DNA from: Phoronis australis
Lineage: Eukaryota > Phoronida > Phoronidae
Direction of reading: 5' to 3'
Assembly: GCA_002633005.1 (NCBI GenBank)
Contig: NMRA01000128.1
Coordinates: forward strand, 857,482 to 901,821
Length of the DNA: 44,340 nt
The notes below the pieces were generated by a model. The model searched no databases and was not told the DNA's origin. It was given only the letters and a program-made list of their open reading frames with translations. Positions 1 to 13,600 of the stretch are shown here, one piece after another. The position numbers and the translations under genes were made by a program. Numbering within the stretch: the first letter of the stretch is position 1; the number at the start of each line of letters is the position of its first letter.

Positions 1-447
1 TAATTTTTCCTGTATGGAATCAGCACTTCATTCATATCTTGACCCAGTTCCCCACAGTGTGTGAACACAGCTGACCAATAGGTGTCACTGTTGCTGGGTT
101 GCCAATGTTGTCACAGTGCTGCTTTCAATTCCCAAGTGTGTCCAGGAAAAATTATAGTTTTTCTATATCATTTCAGCATTGGATGAGTGATGATATCCAT
201 TGATATGTGTTTGGCTAAATCTTTCTGAGGCTTTGTAATTTTGTTGATTTAATAATTTAAGTAAACGGTTGATTGTTTGCAGAGCATCTGTAGTGACCCT
301 CTCAGCACCTAAGTTCCATGTGGTCCCAGCTCCACAGTCACAGGTGAGTTTATCTTGGCATTCATGCTTGGAACAACTCTGATGCTGACAATTGAAGCAC
401 GTCTTCAGCCTTGAGGCAGTTATTTTTACGCGCCCATACATTTATAT
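1..447. other. No supported feature
   Basis: The minus strand is open over 163-441 (92 residues with several Cys and His, such as CFNCQHQSC), but it has no recognisable domain, clear splice structure or homology I can name. Possibly an old repeat fragment. Confidence 0.3.
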
Positions 448-2515
448 GTGGGACCATCATGCCGTCCTCCCTGTCTGTCCATCCGGCAGCGGCTGCTCGG
501 TCTCCAAATTCCTTTGATGTATGTTCGTGAAATTTTGCACATGTGTTCCTTTCATGGATGGGACGGCATGAGCGAACGTTTGGACGGATCTGACTACCGG
601 TGTGCCCTCTTGCAGCAATTTTATTTTTTGCACTTCTGTATCTTCAAAGGTCCTCAACGGATTTCCATAAAATTGGGCAGATAGGCATCTATTAGTGAGG
701 TGACGCTATCCTCTCATTTCCAGATGGATTCGAATTTTTTTGTGTCATCTAATGGCCATTTCTACTGTTTTTTGGCGGTTGCCCGCTATCAACCAAACTA
801 CTTTAATGATGATTGTGACTGTAAACTAGCTCGGTATCGCTTCGCAGTTAGCACATATAAATGTTCTTATTGTGAAGAGGACGGTTCACTATGATTTTCC
901 AATGACCTCGACAAGTTTAGTGCCTCCTAGTGACATTTTCTGCGTGCATGGCTGTATCTCCTGAACCCGCTGTAGGATCTTTATTACATTTTGCAAGTGT
1001 ATTTGCATGAAGTTGATAACGAACTTTTAAATGGATCCGTCGAACGCTGTGTCCCCTAGTGGCAATTTAATTTTTTTCCTCTTTCCTCTATTCCTCTGAA
1101 GTTCCTTGACTAATTTTTATGAAATTTGATAAATACGTTTCCATTAAAGAAAAAACAACATTTTCAAGTTTTACGATGGATTTGACGTATTTTGCACCAT
1201 CTTGTGGCCATTTTTGCTGTTTTCTACTTTGTTTTTGGCGTCTGCTCCTCCATCAGCCAAGCCACTCTAAGGAGGATTTTAAAATTGCCGTTTTTGTTTC
1301 TACTGTGGAGAGGATGGCTGATGATGATTTTCGGATGATCTGGGCTACTGTGACGTCGCCTAGTGGCATTTTTTGCATCTATGGCTGTATCTCCCAAACC
1401 CTCTGCAGGATGTTTATTAAACTTGGCAAGTGTATTGATATGAAGTGGACAACGGACAATGATGAATTTGCATGGATTTGACAACAGTTGTGTGCCCCTA
1501 ATGGCAATTTTAATTTTTTTCCACTGTATCTTTGAAACACTTTGGCAGATTTTTATGAAGTAATTTACTAGTAAAGAGTCGATAGGTTCCTGTTTTGGGA
1601 TAGATTCAACATACAGCAGTCATTTTTACTGTCGTGAAATTTTGCAAATAGGTTTTCATTAAGGAGACAACGACGACTTCTCACTTTTGGGCACATTTGA
1701 CGTATTCTGCGCTACTCGGTGGCCACTTTAACAATTTTTGAGTATGTTTTTGACATCACTCTCTCCATCCACCAAACTGCTTAAAGGGTCATTTGGAGAT
1801 CTTCTCATGATGAGAAGACCGTGGCTGGCATTGATTTTTGAGCGTATGCAACTATGCTGGCAACCCATGTTCCTATGAAGATGGCAACAGATGACGGCGA
1901 GTTTCAGATCAATCCAACTACAATTGTGCTCCCTAGTTGTAATTTTTGTTTTTTACCTTTGCCTCTGTAACTTCAGAGTTCCTTGATGCTTTTTCATGAA
2001 ATTGGGCAAACAAATTATTATGAAGACGAAAGCAACTTTCCTTATTGTGATGGATTCAATGTATTCTGCACCAACCAGTGGCCATTTTAATTATTTTTGG
2101 TCTGTTTTTTGTCATCTGCCAAACCACGCAGAGGATCATTGTGAAAATTGGCAGACATGTTCCTACTGACAAGAGCATTGACTGACACGGATTTTCAAAG
2201 GAGTACAACTACTGTGGTGCCTCCTAGTGACATTTCTTTTGCATCTAGGGCTGTATCTCCTAAACCCCTTGCAAGATGGTTTTGAAATTTTGCAATTGTT
2301 TTCCTATTGATTAACTTAACAGCAGATGTATGGATTCGACATCTGGGGTTCCTTGATGGCAGTTTGTTTTCTTTATGTTTGCCTTTGTATCTTTGGAGTT
2401 CTTTGACAGATTTTCATGAAATTTGGCAAATAATTTTGAGAGACGAGGACAATATCCCATTTTTGGATGGGTTTAATGTATTCTGTGCCATCTAATGGAC
2501 ACGTTTTAAGCTAAA
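430..2515 (+). repeat. Tandem block of a diverged dispersed repeat, period about 430 bp
   Basis: About five diverged units. The anchor 'ggctgtatctcc..aaccc' occurs at about 951, 1384 and 2249 (spacing 433 and about 2 x 433). The anchor 'gatggattcgatgta...gtggccattt' recurs near 723, 1176, 1689, 2049 and 2466. The block starts with a head rich in 'gtccgtccg'-like sequence that reappears at 23724. There is no long coding frame. The same consensus occurs at 10.5, 13.2, 19.7, 20.1 and 28.5 kb. Confidence 0.75.
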
Positions 2516-2800
2516 ATAAACACCCCCTGGAAGCACACCTTTTGCGGTGCAGTCGTTGGTACATTTAAATGCTCCGCGTTGCTCTTGTTCTTTGATGCAA
2601 TCCTTAAACTTGCTAAATTTGTTTTACTTCTTGGAAATTCCATTTTCTCATTGTAAAAATTTTTGTGCTTTTGGTGTTTACATTATTGAATGTTTCCATG
2701 ATGGCATAGTTTTACATTTGCCTATCACTTAGTGTTTATGATTTTAATTCCACCCTTCTAGTCAACCTGTTAACATGTGTTCATTGTCCTCTACCAGCAG

Positions 2801-2839
2801 TCTGCAGTATTTCAAGGAAAGCACACAGTCATAGTCCAG
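2801..2839 (+). CDS. Candidate upstream CATSPER exon (13 codons)
   Basis: Follows a pyrimidine-containing acceptor ending CCAGCAG and precedes a good donor (CCAG|GTAAGA). It reads SAVFQGKHTVIVQ in phase 0 and joins in frame to the candidate exon at 4298. The beta-strand-like alternation suits a propeller, but so short an exon cannot be secured without a transcript. Confidence 0.35.
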
Positions 2840-4297
2840 GTAAGAATTTTGCAATTGAATGATATTGTAGTGAAAACGCCTTTTGTCAACAGATGAAGCA
2901 TGTATATAACACATCACTGTCTGTTTGTTGAATCTATGCAAATAGGAATGGACAGTGGTTGTACCAATGGTTGGTCGTCTCTGTTGCAAACATTTCTTTG
3001 GCATTGTGTCTGAGGCAGTCTGTGTCGATTTCTGGGGTGATTTTGAAGTTTTCTGGTGTTTTTGTTCTTTTCTTGACCTTAAATGTAGCCATCAATATAG
3101 AGATCTTCATCGACCAATCAAGTACTGACCTACCCACAGCAAGAACTCATGAACCAGACTTCAAAGAAAAACTGGCATAAACTGGTGAACATCATGGAGT
3201 CACAACTGAGTTATGGTGCAAAGATGACGAATTCATTGTTATGTGTGGCATCACACGTCTTGCCTGTATTGAAACCTTAGCAAATAACACCGAAGTGTCA
3301 AGGGGTTCAGAGTGTTAACACTATTCTATGAATATTTATGATTTATTCGTAATGATTTGTTTTAGTTTCTGCCGAGGAGGAGTTTGCTTAAAGCAAGCTG
3401 AATTTATTTGTGCGTGATCACACCAAACATTTGCCTTGCAGGTCAGTCACCAGAGACTTTGGTGGTAATATTTCAACAAGAGATTTTGAAAAAGCCCCTA
3501 AAGCAGTGGACTAGGTACCCAAAACCTCACCCTTTCAAAGTTTACCCCTTCAAAATGTAACCCAAATAAAGTGAAATCCAAAAAGCACACTTAACGACGA
3601 ACCACATAAATTCCATAAGTAGCCCTGTTAAGTATTACGAAGCCCTGTGTACTAAGTGTGATTCCCTGGAGCAATCTTCACATGATGACAGACAGGAAGA
3701 AATGGCACTATGCTGGGGGTCATACCTTAGGCCTCATTTTTGCTCGCAGAAATAGACGAAAATAACTGAAATTTCTGAGACAATATTCCGTCTGCTATTC
3801 CAATGCTGGGATTCTTCTGGAGATTTCTTCTAATATTTCTTTTTGCAGCCTGCAGTAGAAGCTCCTTGCATTTCTTTATACCCATAAGAGGGATTTTGAC
3901 ACCTTTATAAAAGTAAAATTCATCATGAATGCTCACTTGTGGTCAAATTTTTACTCTAACATGCCCAGATCTAACAATGTGACCCTTTCATGTGAAGTTT
4001 TGTTGAAAAATAGATACCCTCCCTGACATGTAAGAAGCACGTGAGCTCAGCATGTAATTTTTACAGATGTAAAATTCAGAATCAAGGATGTTTTGACATT
4101 TCACTGCTAGCTGTTGATCTATTTTCTCATTGTCAAACTCCCCTTTGTTTGTCTTATCATCTTTTTCTTTGTGACTTGAAATCCGTGTCTCTATCTGTAG
4201 GACGCCTGCATGTCTACTGTCTTTCTTGTACTTAACAGGTATTGGTTCACTTGTATTTACTGAATTGTCTTCTTTTTGTTTGTCGTTGATTATGCAG

Positions 4298-4392
4298 CTG
4301 ACGTACAAAGTTGACTTCCATCAGAGCATGTTTTGCAGTGAAAAAAATTCAAGCCTGTGCATATCAAATTGTTTGCAATTAATAGCAAAAAT
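4298..4392 (+). CDS. Candidate upstream CATSPER exon
   Basis: Acceptor TTATGCAG, donor AAAAT|GTATTG (not strong). It reads LTYKVDFHQSMFCSEKNSSL and onward, ends with two bases of a codon, and the first base of the 4624 exon completes that codon in frame. Phase agreement on both sides and the cysteine pair support it. The open frame also continues past the donor, so the boundary is uncertain. Confidence 0.4.
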
Positions 4393-4623
4393 GTATTGTG
4401 TGAAATTTTTGCGATAGGGGTTGGTTCATAATTATGGTCACTTTCACAAGTGTACAAACTGTTTGTTTCAGAAGGAGTTTCCTTCTGCTTCTGTCAATAA
4501 TAATAGGGTTCAACAGGGAAGTCGGTACTCATTTACCTCTGAATTTTGCAAAAATAAACGCATGTTCAGAGAACTTTTGATGTGTTATCATAACTGTTTT
4601 TATAATTGTTCTTTCTTCCTCAG

Positions 4624-4684
4624 GGCTGGACTGTTTATAACTGAAGACAGCTTCACATCAATGAAACCACTACCTTTGCCTACT
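4624..4684 (+). CDS. CATSPERD/E-like exon 1 of the confident set
   Basis: Acceptor TTCCTCAG, donor TACT|GTAAGT. One base completes the preceding codon, then AGLFITEDSFTSMKPLPLPT, ending in phase 0. The 'GLFIT.D.F.S.KP' pattern fits a propeller blade strand pair of CatSper auxiliary subunits. Confidence 0.6.
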
Positions 4685-7600
4685 GTAAGTACATTTGCCC
4701 TGTTGAAGGCGACCATTAATTAAAGTTTTGTATCATTATCATGATTGTCTGATTACAATGCAATGTGTAGTTATTCAAGGCTTGGAGTTTTCCACTTTTA
4801 AGAGGATTTCTTAATCTTTGGTTTTGATTTCCTCTTATTTGATTTCCGATTTCCTCTTTTTTTGTCTCTTTTTTATCATTATTTTGACTTTAGTCATGCA
4901 GAAACATTTATTTCAGTTAAATTTTACAACACAAAAAGATTTCTATCAAACACGCCTATTTATTTGTGGAAGGATACATCACCTGGACAATTTTCCTCTT
5001 TTTTGTCTTTGGTCATTCCAAGCCCTGAGTTTGTGCATTGTATGGATGGAAGCAGAGACGTTTGAACAAAGTCATGTTTGAACAAAGTTATGTTTGAACA
5101 AAGTCATGTTTGAACAGTCATGTTTGAACAAAGTCATGTTTTTGATACGTGTTAGATACAATGTTTGATAGCAGTTGTGTTTTTCAAATGTCATTATAGT
5201 CATGCCCATCTTGCAATGGAGTATTGACACATTCTTATGGTAAAATCTTTTCAAAGTTGACACAAAAAATTGACAAAATTGATGTTTTCAAAGACTTGTT
5301 ACGTTACTGGGAATACCAACAATATTTGAAAGCAGTGTGGTGGCAGTAAGTTAAAAGTGACTAAGTGTTTATTATGAAAAAATGTTTTAAAAGGCGATGT
5401 GTCTACCGTAATCCTGTGCCTTAAATTTGTGAGATTTGTAGAAAGCGACATCACATTGTCTGCTTACTGAGCTACATATTACCTGATGATCATCACATTC
5501 AGGTGTAGTTATTACCTTTTTGTTGTCATTTAGGGTAATTATTTGAAGGCAGCGACCATATCCTATGACACTATACACTGTGTGGTCGATGATGTTCTAT
5601 ACTCGCTCAACAGAACACATAAAATATGGACCAGCATGGGTAATGTGTAACGAATTTGTTTTCTAATTTATCAGAAGTCTAGAGTTATATTCTTTTTCAC
5701 CGGTTCCTTTACCTGAATGAGGATAATAAATGTCATCTGAAGAAATAAACTTTTGTATTTTTTATTAATACAAATGAAGCATTTTAACAAAAAGTTGCAC
5801 CCTGAGATTTTTAGCAGAAGTAAAGGACCATAAAATATCAAACTGAATGTGTGAAATCCAACATTCAATTACAGCTCACTGTCCCAATTTATGGTCTTTT
5901 AGGACTTCATGCTATTGGTATAAAAGCCAGAGTCTTTTGTAGCAGCACTCCAACGCAATATGTAAGTTTTATCATCAATCCATCTGAAATTGATAAAATG
6001 TTGCTTTAATATCAAAACAAAATGTTTGACTGTTTATGTTTGTTGTCAACATCACAACATCTAGGATTAATTAAGTCTACAGTGTTTACTGTCAACCATT
6101 AACACATCTCGACAACAAATCAATTAATAGTTTAATTTATTTGATAAATTTTGACGCTATTTGACTTCAAAGAGCTTGTTAATTTCATTGTTCCGCCAAA
6201 GAGAGCGCTGTAAGCTGACCAGTTCATTAATTGTGATCTTGATGATTACTAACTGACAATATGTTAATTGCCATTCAATTCTCAACTTATATTTTTAGCT
6301 TGTGACACATAAAATAGTGTAGCCTTAAAGTTATCTACTAACAATTTATACATTTCACGTTCATGGCACTATTGTGATGGAAATCTCTTTTTCCCAGAAG
6401 TGAATGTGTTTTTCATTGGCAGATACACATCTGTGATGTGTTGTACTGGAGAATTATGTGAGCTAGACAACTATACACAAAGAGACACAGAGACATAGCC
6501 ATGTGTTTATGTTTACAGGTTGACAACAGCATGGTCCTGGCTTGGACTGATGATTACTTGCATGTTGTCACCATTGACTGGAGACGTAAACTAACTCTAC
6601 CTGAGAAAGAGCTGCGAGATACCGGTATTGACATCACTAAAAACAAGGTAGGTGCAAGTAAAGGCAAGCACACAGGAGTAAAAGCTGTTCTGTGTACACG
6701 TCGAGCTTGGTGTTATATGGCCTTATGTTGCATTATACTGACAAACGCACTAATCAGGGCCTCAGTTACGATCACAAAGTTTTAATCAAACCATCAAACT
6801 CCGAATACTAATGTGGTGGAATGTCAAATTCACGCTTTTAACGCTCATACTTTGCTTGACATCTTCCCTCCATGCAGCGTTCGCCTTAGACTGCGTTTTT
6901 GTGTCATTTAACGTAACGAAACTGTAAAAGAAGCAACTTTTTGTTCAAAGCTTGTGATAAATAAAATTAAAAACAAATGAAAATCATTTTGCTCTTTTTT
7001 TAAGTAACATACTGTACCTTCAATTCAAAACAGCACCCCTAGATTGTTACAATGCGCTGGATCCTTTGTTTTTGGGAAGGATTACTCCAATATGGCATTG
7101 CGGCTAGGAGCTTTTTATGTGTTTGGAAGAAGAGTGTTGCTGGATGGTATCTAAAGAACCAATTAATGGAATTCAATGAAACTGTTTTAATAGTTATTTA
7201 TGACGAGCATTGGCCAGCACCATTTAGTTTTCGTCAAGGGACTTTTTAAGTGTTGTTTAGGGTAAGAGCGTTTCCGTATTATATCTAGGGAACTGATTTA
7301 CAGATTTTAATGAAACTTTACTCAGCAGTATATGATGACAATGTGCCGGCACCATTCGGTTTTCGGATTCGACTACTACAGTACCTCCTTGTGGTCGTTA
7401 GAAACATACCGTACTCAGTAATGCACCATGGGCACATGTCAATGCGCCAGCGTTGCTCTTGTTTAGTTTCAGTTCCCAATTCAAGCCCCCTGAGCCTTAC
7501 CCTTTTGGTCAGTGTAAGCTGTCTTCTACACTATATTTTTCACTGGTTTTGTGCTGGGTCGCATGAAACTAAAAAACTTCATTCGTGTTGCAATGCTTTT

Positions 7601-10600
7601 GACATTGTGTTACAACCAAAGGTATCCACCGGATGAGTTTTCTTAAATTCCAGGCAACCCAACCCAGATGCCGATGTGATACTGAAGAACGTGATATTGT
7701 AACAATATTCCTTGGACAAATTGCGTCAAGGTTATTTAACATTACCTCACACTGCTGTGCATCATGTTGCACGATTGTTGAACATATCTGATGTCATGCA
7801 GGTACTTAGTGGTTGTGTGTAATTGTTGAGATGTGTAACTACTGTCATTCTTTTGTTGCAGGCTTTCATCAAGGATGCTGCTATGGACCTTGTTTCTTCC
7901 ACTTTGGCCTTGTCAGTCTCTGTAGAAGATGACAAAAAGAAGTTGGTGAGACTGGAATCTGCATGACTATGTTGTGTTTCTATGTGAGCATGTCTATGAT
8001 ACTGGGAAACTGGGTTGTAGTTTGTCCTTGTAGCGTTGTTGCTTTGTATTATTGCCTGAATTATGTTGTGGTTCGTTTCTCCATCTTTCTTATTAAATGC
8101 CATATCTTAGTTTGACATGCATGATTATTTTCTGGTTAGGGAGTAAGAAATTGTGTTTGGTGTCTTTGAGAATGACATTGATTTTCAAGACATTGAACAC
8201 TGAAACTCAAACTTCTTGCGTGTTCCGGATAAAAAATATCGTATGAGTTTCTAAAATTTCAATATTAATAAATAAATTTCAAATATCAATATGTATTAAT
8301 ATCAATATGTATTACAATGTGCAAGATTCAGTTCTTTGTGATGTTTTTTGTTCGGAATAAAATAATCGCCGAGTTTAAGTTGTTTCAAATGTTTCGTTTG
8401 GTTTCCATTTATTGAAGTTTTATTTCAGAACACATGAATTTCCCTAAGTTCAAAAAAAAATTTGTACCAATGTTGTTACCGTTTATAGCGAGCACAGTTC
8501 CTGCTCTTGTTCAATAATTATTCAGCGCTCTCGTCCAAATTACCCTTCACAGAAAAATATTGCATTCACCAACAGAAGGTATATCCAAATAACAAGTGGC
8601 TATAGTAAGTACCTTGGCAAATCAAAAACCATCATTTTTTTTGCGGTTGTAACAGATTTTGGCTGCACAAAAGCAAATGGACTTCCACAGGAATTTAACA
8701 GACTTGACGTCTGCTTCACTCAGGAATATCAGTGACTTTACTTGATCAAGGTGAAAAATTCTTTAAAAAAAATCATTTAGTCCAACACAGAGGATGAAAA
8801 ATGAATGCAGGTCTAGAATCGATGTAAACTGAGATCAATATTCTGCTGATATGCACCCAGATACAGTTTTGTAGTGATTCTGGAGTGTCTTACGGAATCG
8901 GCAATTGAATAGAAACTGCACTCATGAAGCAATGCTTTGCTTCTTTAAATTGAGATCCCACTGTGCATTCAAATTCTTGGAATTGAAGTTTTCTGGTGTG
9001 ACAGTTGATTTATGGTGTTTGGGACATCCAAATCCTCTGTGTTGGTTACATGATTGTGCAACACACTTATCTGTGTCACACAACTTATTCCTGGTGTCAT
9101 GGACGTGCTCAAGCACTTTTGTTTAATGTGAGATAGAAATGTATTCATTTCATTTGAACTGTTTGAAGTTCATCTGCAGTTCAACAGGAAAAGTGACGCA
9201 CAGTGGATCGTAAAACTTACGAATAAAACATGTAATACTGAAATTATTTTTCAGAAACTCGTCTTGCTCTACAATCTCAACAGGGATGAATGGACTGTGC
9301 CCAAAGTGTGGTTGGAGGGAGGAGAAGGCTGGTGGTCCATTTTTGTTTATTACCTGATTATGCGTAATACTTGTTTTGATATGTCAACCACCTTAGAAAA
9401 TGGTCAATCACATACCTGTAGATTGATGCACTGTTTGAAGACAGTTGAATTTCTGTTAGTTTTTAATTGCATTTTTGCCTTTGACAAACTGTGAACTTTT
9501 ATTACTAAATAAACGCAATTTCCTTGTTGCTCATAGTATTTATTTTGTTGATATCCAGTTCTTCTGCGTCAGGGACCTAAGTTATAACCATAATTGATTC
9601 TTAATTAGTTGACTGTGTGTTTGAGACTGACACCAATCGTTCATCTTTTTTCAGATATGGTGAATGTACAATTCTTCCACAGTGTCACCAGTGGGTTTGT
9701 GTTTTGGGACAGATACAATATTTATTATTACTATGAAAAAGGTAAGCTGTAGTCAGGATTGATATGCCCTTATTAGTTTAAACATACCTGGGTGCATATT
9801 GCCATCATTAATGATTGTGAGGGTCACTACTATGTGGGAACATGCAAGTGTTGTGTATCACACTTGTGACTTCACAACGATGACTTCTGAGGTCTTGGTC
9901 CTGTGTGATTGCAAAGTTTAGTTTTGACTAAAGCTCTAATAAATTTCTTGCTTGAACCGTTGCTGGTGAATGCATGTACTGTGCTGGTGAATGCGTGTAC
10001 TGTGCTGGTGAATGCGTGTACTGTGCTTGTTTCAATTTTCTTGCATGTTTTTATGTTTTCTGGCAAGTTCAACAAATTTATCACCTCTGAGAGTTTGTTT
10101 GCTGTAGTAAGTTTAAACTAATGTACTTGCGTCTCATTCCTGAGTTTACGATGAACTTCTAATCAGGATGGTAACTAAATGTGCATTCATGAAACTTGGT
10201 TTCTGGAGAACAAGGAAAGCTTGAGAAAAGTTGCGTTTTATTGTAAAAGTGTACCTACTCTCTGTCTCAATAATGTTGGCCACGCTGCACGCATGTCGTC
10301 AATGAAGGCAATACAATATTGGAAATGAATTATTGTGGAATTTTTTGTTTTGATTTTGTTGTAGGTGCAAAGACAGGTGTATACAGCTTCCTGGGGTGCA
10401 AGACAGGTGATGCCATACAGGTGTTGGCCTCACCTGATGATTACATAATACAAGTCCTTCTCAGTGAGTTTCTCAGTTAAAAGTTTTTGTATTTTTTGTG
10501 TCATGGTTAATTTCTATCCGCCAGCATATTTATGTGCGATTTCATATTGCCATCATCTCTGTCTGGGCGTCTAGCATCCACAGCTGTATTTCCTAAACCT

Positions 10601-13600
10601 CTCATAGGATCTTTGTGAGGTTTGGCAGATTTGACCTATGATGCTGACAACAGCTGATGAATTTCAGACGTATCTGACTACCACTGTGCTCCCTAGTTGC
10701 AATTTTAGTTTCTACGTTTACCTTTGTATCTTCAAAGGTCCTCAAAGGATTTCATGAAATTTGGCACATGGGCATCAGTTCGCAAGATGATGTTATTGTA
10801 CCGTTTCCAGATGGATTTGAGGTATTTTGCACCACTTAGGGGCCATTTTTTACTGTTTTTTGGCTTCCGCCCCTCTACCAACCAAACCACTCTAAGGATG
10901 ATTGTGAAAATTGGCATGTATGTTCTTGTTGGGAAGAGGATGGTTGACGATGATTTTCCAATGACTTTGACTTCTGTGGCGCCTGCAGATGTTTCAAGGG
11001 AAGGGCAAGTGTTTCATGAGTCGACTCCAGACCTTAGTGACCTAGACTAGCAAAATGAGTGTCATTAAATTGATTGAGACTGTAATGGTGCATTATGGAA
11101 GTAAATTCACTATTTCTGTTTCATAATCCACAACATTTCACTTCAAACATCTCACTAGTGTTTGCATGACGGGACGCACCCACATGGCTTTAAGAAAAGT
11201 CTGAAATATTATTTAGTATCTTTCCTTTATTATAGACTGGAAGAATGAGTTGGTTATTATTACACACAAAAGGTTGATGTACTATGGTAATATAAAGCAC
11301 AAAGAAATTGTACAGGTAATGGGTGTCACTTGGCTTTGTAAAAGTTAATGTGTTTATGTTGAATGACTTTTTTTGAAATGGGGAACTAAACTGGTATGTT
11401 TTGTCATATCATCATTTGTGGATGTTAAGTGTCGTCATATTTCACTGTCTCCAGCTTGTCATTCAATATGGCAAGTTTTTGTTGGTGAAACATTGACACT
11501 GGTTAATTCCATGATGATTCAAATATTACGACTTCTCACGGTATATTCTAAAAATAATCTGACAAAATGACCTCTAATTCCCTGTCATGAGAGGTGTGTA
11601 TAAGTGTAATTCCATGTCATGAGAGGTGTGTATAAGTGTAATTCCCTGTCATGAGAGGTTTGTATAAGTGTAATTCCATGTCATGAGAGGTGTGTATAAG
11701 TGTAATTCCCTGTCATGAGAGGTGTGTATAAGTGTAATTCCATGTCATGAGAGGTGTGTATAAGTGTAATTCCCTGTCATGAGAGGTGTGTATAAGTGTA
11801 ATTCCATGTCATGAGAGGTGTGTATAAGTGTAATTCCCTGTCATGAGAGGTGTGTATAAGTGTAATTCCATGTCATGAGAGGTGTGTATAAGTGTAATTC
11901 CCTGTCATGAGAGGTGTGTATAAGTGTAATTCCATGTCATGAGAGGTGTGTATAAGTGTAATTCCCTGTCATGAGAGGTGTGTATAAGTGTAATTCCATG
12001 TCATGAGAGGTGTGTATAAGTGTAATTCCCTGTCATGAGAGGTGTGTATAAGTGTAATTCCCTGTCATGAGAGGTGTGTATAAGTGTAATTCCCTGTCAT
12101 GAGAGGTGTGTATAAGTGTAATTCCCTGTCATGAGAGGTGTGTATAAGTGTAATTCCCTGTCATGAGAGGTGTGTATAAGTGTAATTCCCTGTCATGAGA
12201 GGTGTGTATAAGTGTAATTCCCTGTCATGAGAGGTGTGTATAAGTGTAATTCCCTGTCATGAGAGGTGTGTATAAGTGTAATTCCCTGTCATGAGAGGTG
12301 TGTATAAGTGTAATTCCCTGTCATGAGAGGTGTGTATAAGTGTAATTCCCTGTCATGAGAGGTGTGTATAAGTGTAATTCCCTGTCATGAGAGGTGTGTA
12401 TAAGTGTAATTCCCTGTCATGAGAGGTGTGTATAAGTGTAATTCCCTGTCATGAGAGGTGTGTATAAGTGTAATTCCCTGTCATGAGAGGTGTGTATAAG
12501 TGTAATTCCCTGTCATGAGAGGTGTGTATAAGTGTAATTCCCTGTCNNNNNNNNNNNNNNNNNNNNNNNNNNNNNNNNNNNNNNNNNNNNNNNNNNNNNN
12601 NNNNNNNNNNNNNNNNNNNNNNNNNNNNNNNNNNNNNNNNNNNNNNNNNNNNNNNNNNNNNNNNNNNNNNNNNNNNNNNNNNNNNNNNNNNNNTTGCTTG
12701 AACCGTTGCTGGTGAATGCATGTACTGTGCTGGTGAATGCGTGTACTGTGCTGGTGAATGCGTGTACTGTGCTTGTTTCAATTTTCTTGCATGTTTTTAT
12801 GTTTTCTGGCAAGTTCAACAAATTTATCACCTCTGAGAGTTTGTTTGCTGTAGTAAGTTTAAACTAATGTACTTGCGTCTCATTCCTGAGTTTACGATGA
12901 ACTTCTAATCAGGATGGTAACTAAATGTGCATTCATGAAACTTGGTTTCTGTAGAACAAGGAAAGCTTGAGAAAAGTTGCATTTTATTGTAAAAGTGTAC
13001 CTACCCTCTGTCTCAATAATGTTGTCGTCAATGAAGGCAATACAATCTTGGAAATGAATTATTGTGGAATTTTTTGTTTTGATTTTGTTGTAGGTGCAAA
13101 GACAGGTGTATACAGCTTCCTGGGGTGCAAGACAGGTGATGCCATACAGGTGTTGGCCTCACCTGATGATTACATAATACAAGTCCTTCTCAGTGAGTTT
13201 CTCAGTTAAAAGTTTTTGTATTTTTTTGTGTCATGGTTAATTTCTATCCGCCAACATATTTATGTGCGATTTCATATTGCCATCATCTCTGTCTGGGTGT
13301 CTGGCATCCACAGCTGTATTTCCTAAACCTCTCATAGGATCTTTGTGAGATTTGGCAGATTTGACCTATGATGCTGACAACAGCTGATGAATTTCAGACG
13401 TATCTGACTACCACTGTGCTCCCTAGTTGCAATTTTAGTTTCGACGTTTACCTCTGTATCTTCAAAGGTCCTCAAATGATTTCATGAAATTTAGCACATG
13501 GGCATCAATTCGCAAGATGATGTTATCGTACCGTTTCTAGATGGATTTGATGTATTTTGCGCCACCTAGGGGCCATTTTTTCTGTTTTTTGGCTTCCGCC

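Larger units (their letters stand above)
9948..11572 (+). repeat. Large duplicated segment, copy 1 (exons 6-7)
   Basis: Matches 12694-14285 almost base for base, with scattered substitutions and small indels (for example about 18 bp missing near 13024 and a few bases near 13910). It carries exons 6 and 7, a 21-bp triplet repeat and a 430-family repeat. Confidence 0.9.

Noticed and set aside
448-1481. Several 60-120 residue frames in the left repeat block
   Set aside because: They lie in a diverged non-coding repeat, differ between units and share no conserved peptide.
3443-3471. Tiny 29-nt candidate exon (acceptor CCTTGCAG, donor TGGTG|GTAATA)
   Set aside because: Too short to support without a transcript, and the peptide has no family resemblance.
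12449-12830. Open frames of 105-110 residues with X runs over the 32-bp array and gap
   Set aside because: They are products of the repeat and the N run. A 32-bp unit without stops stays open in several frames.
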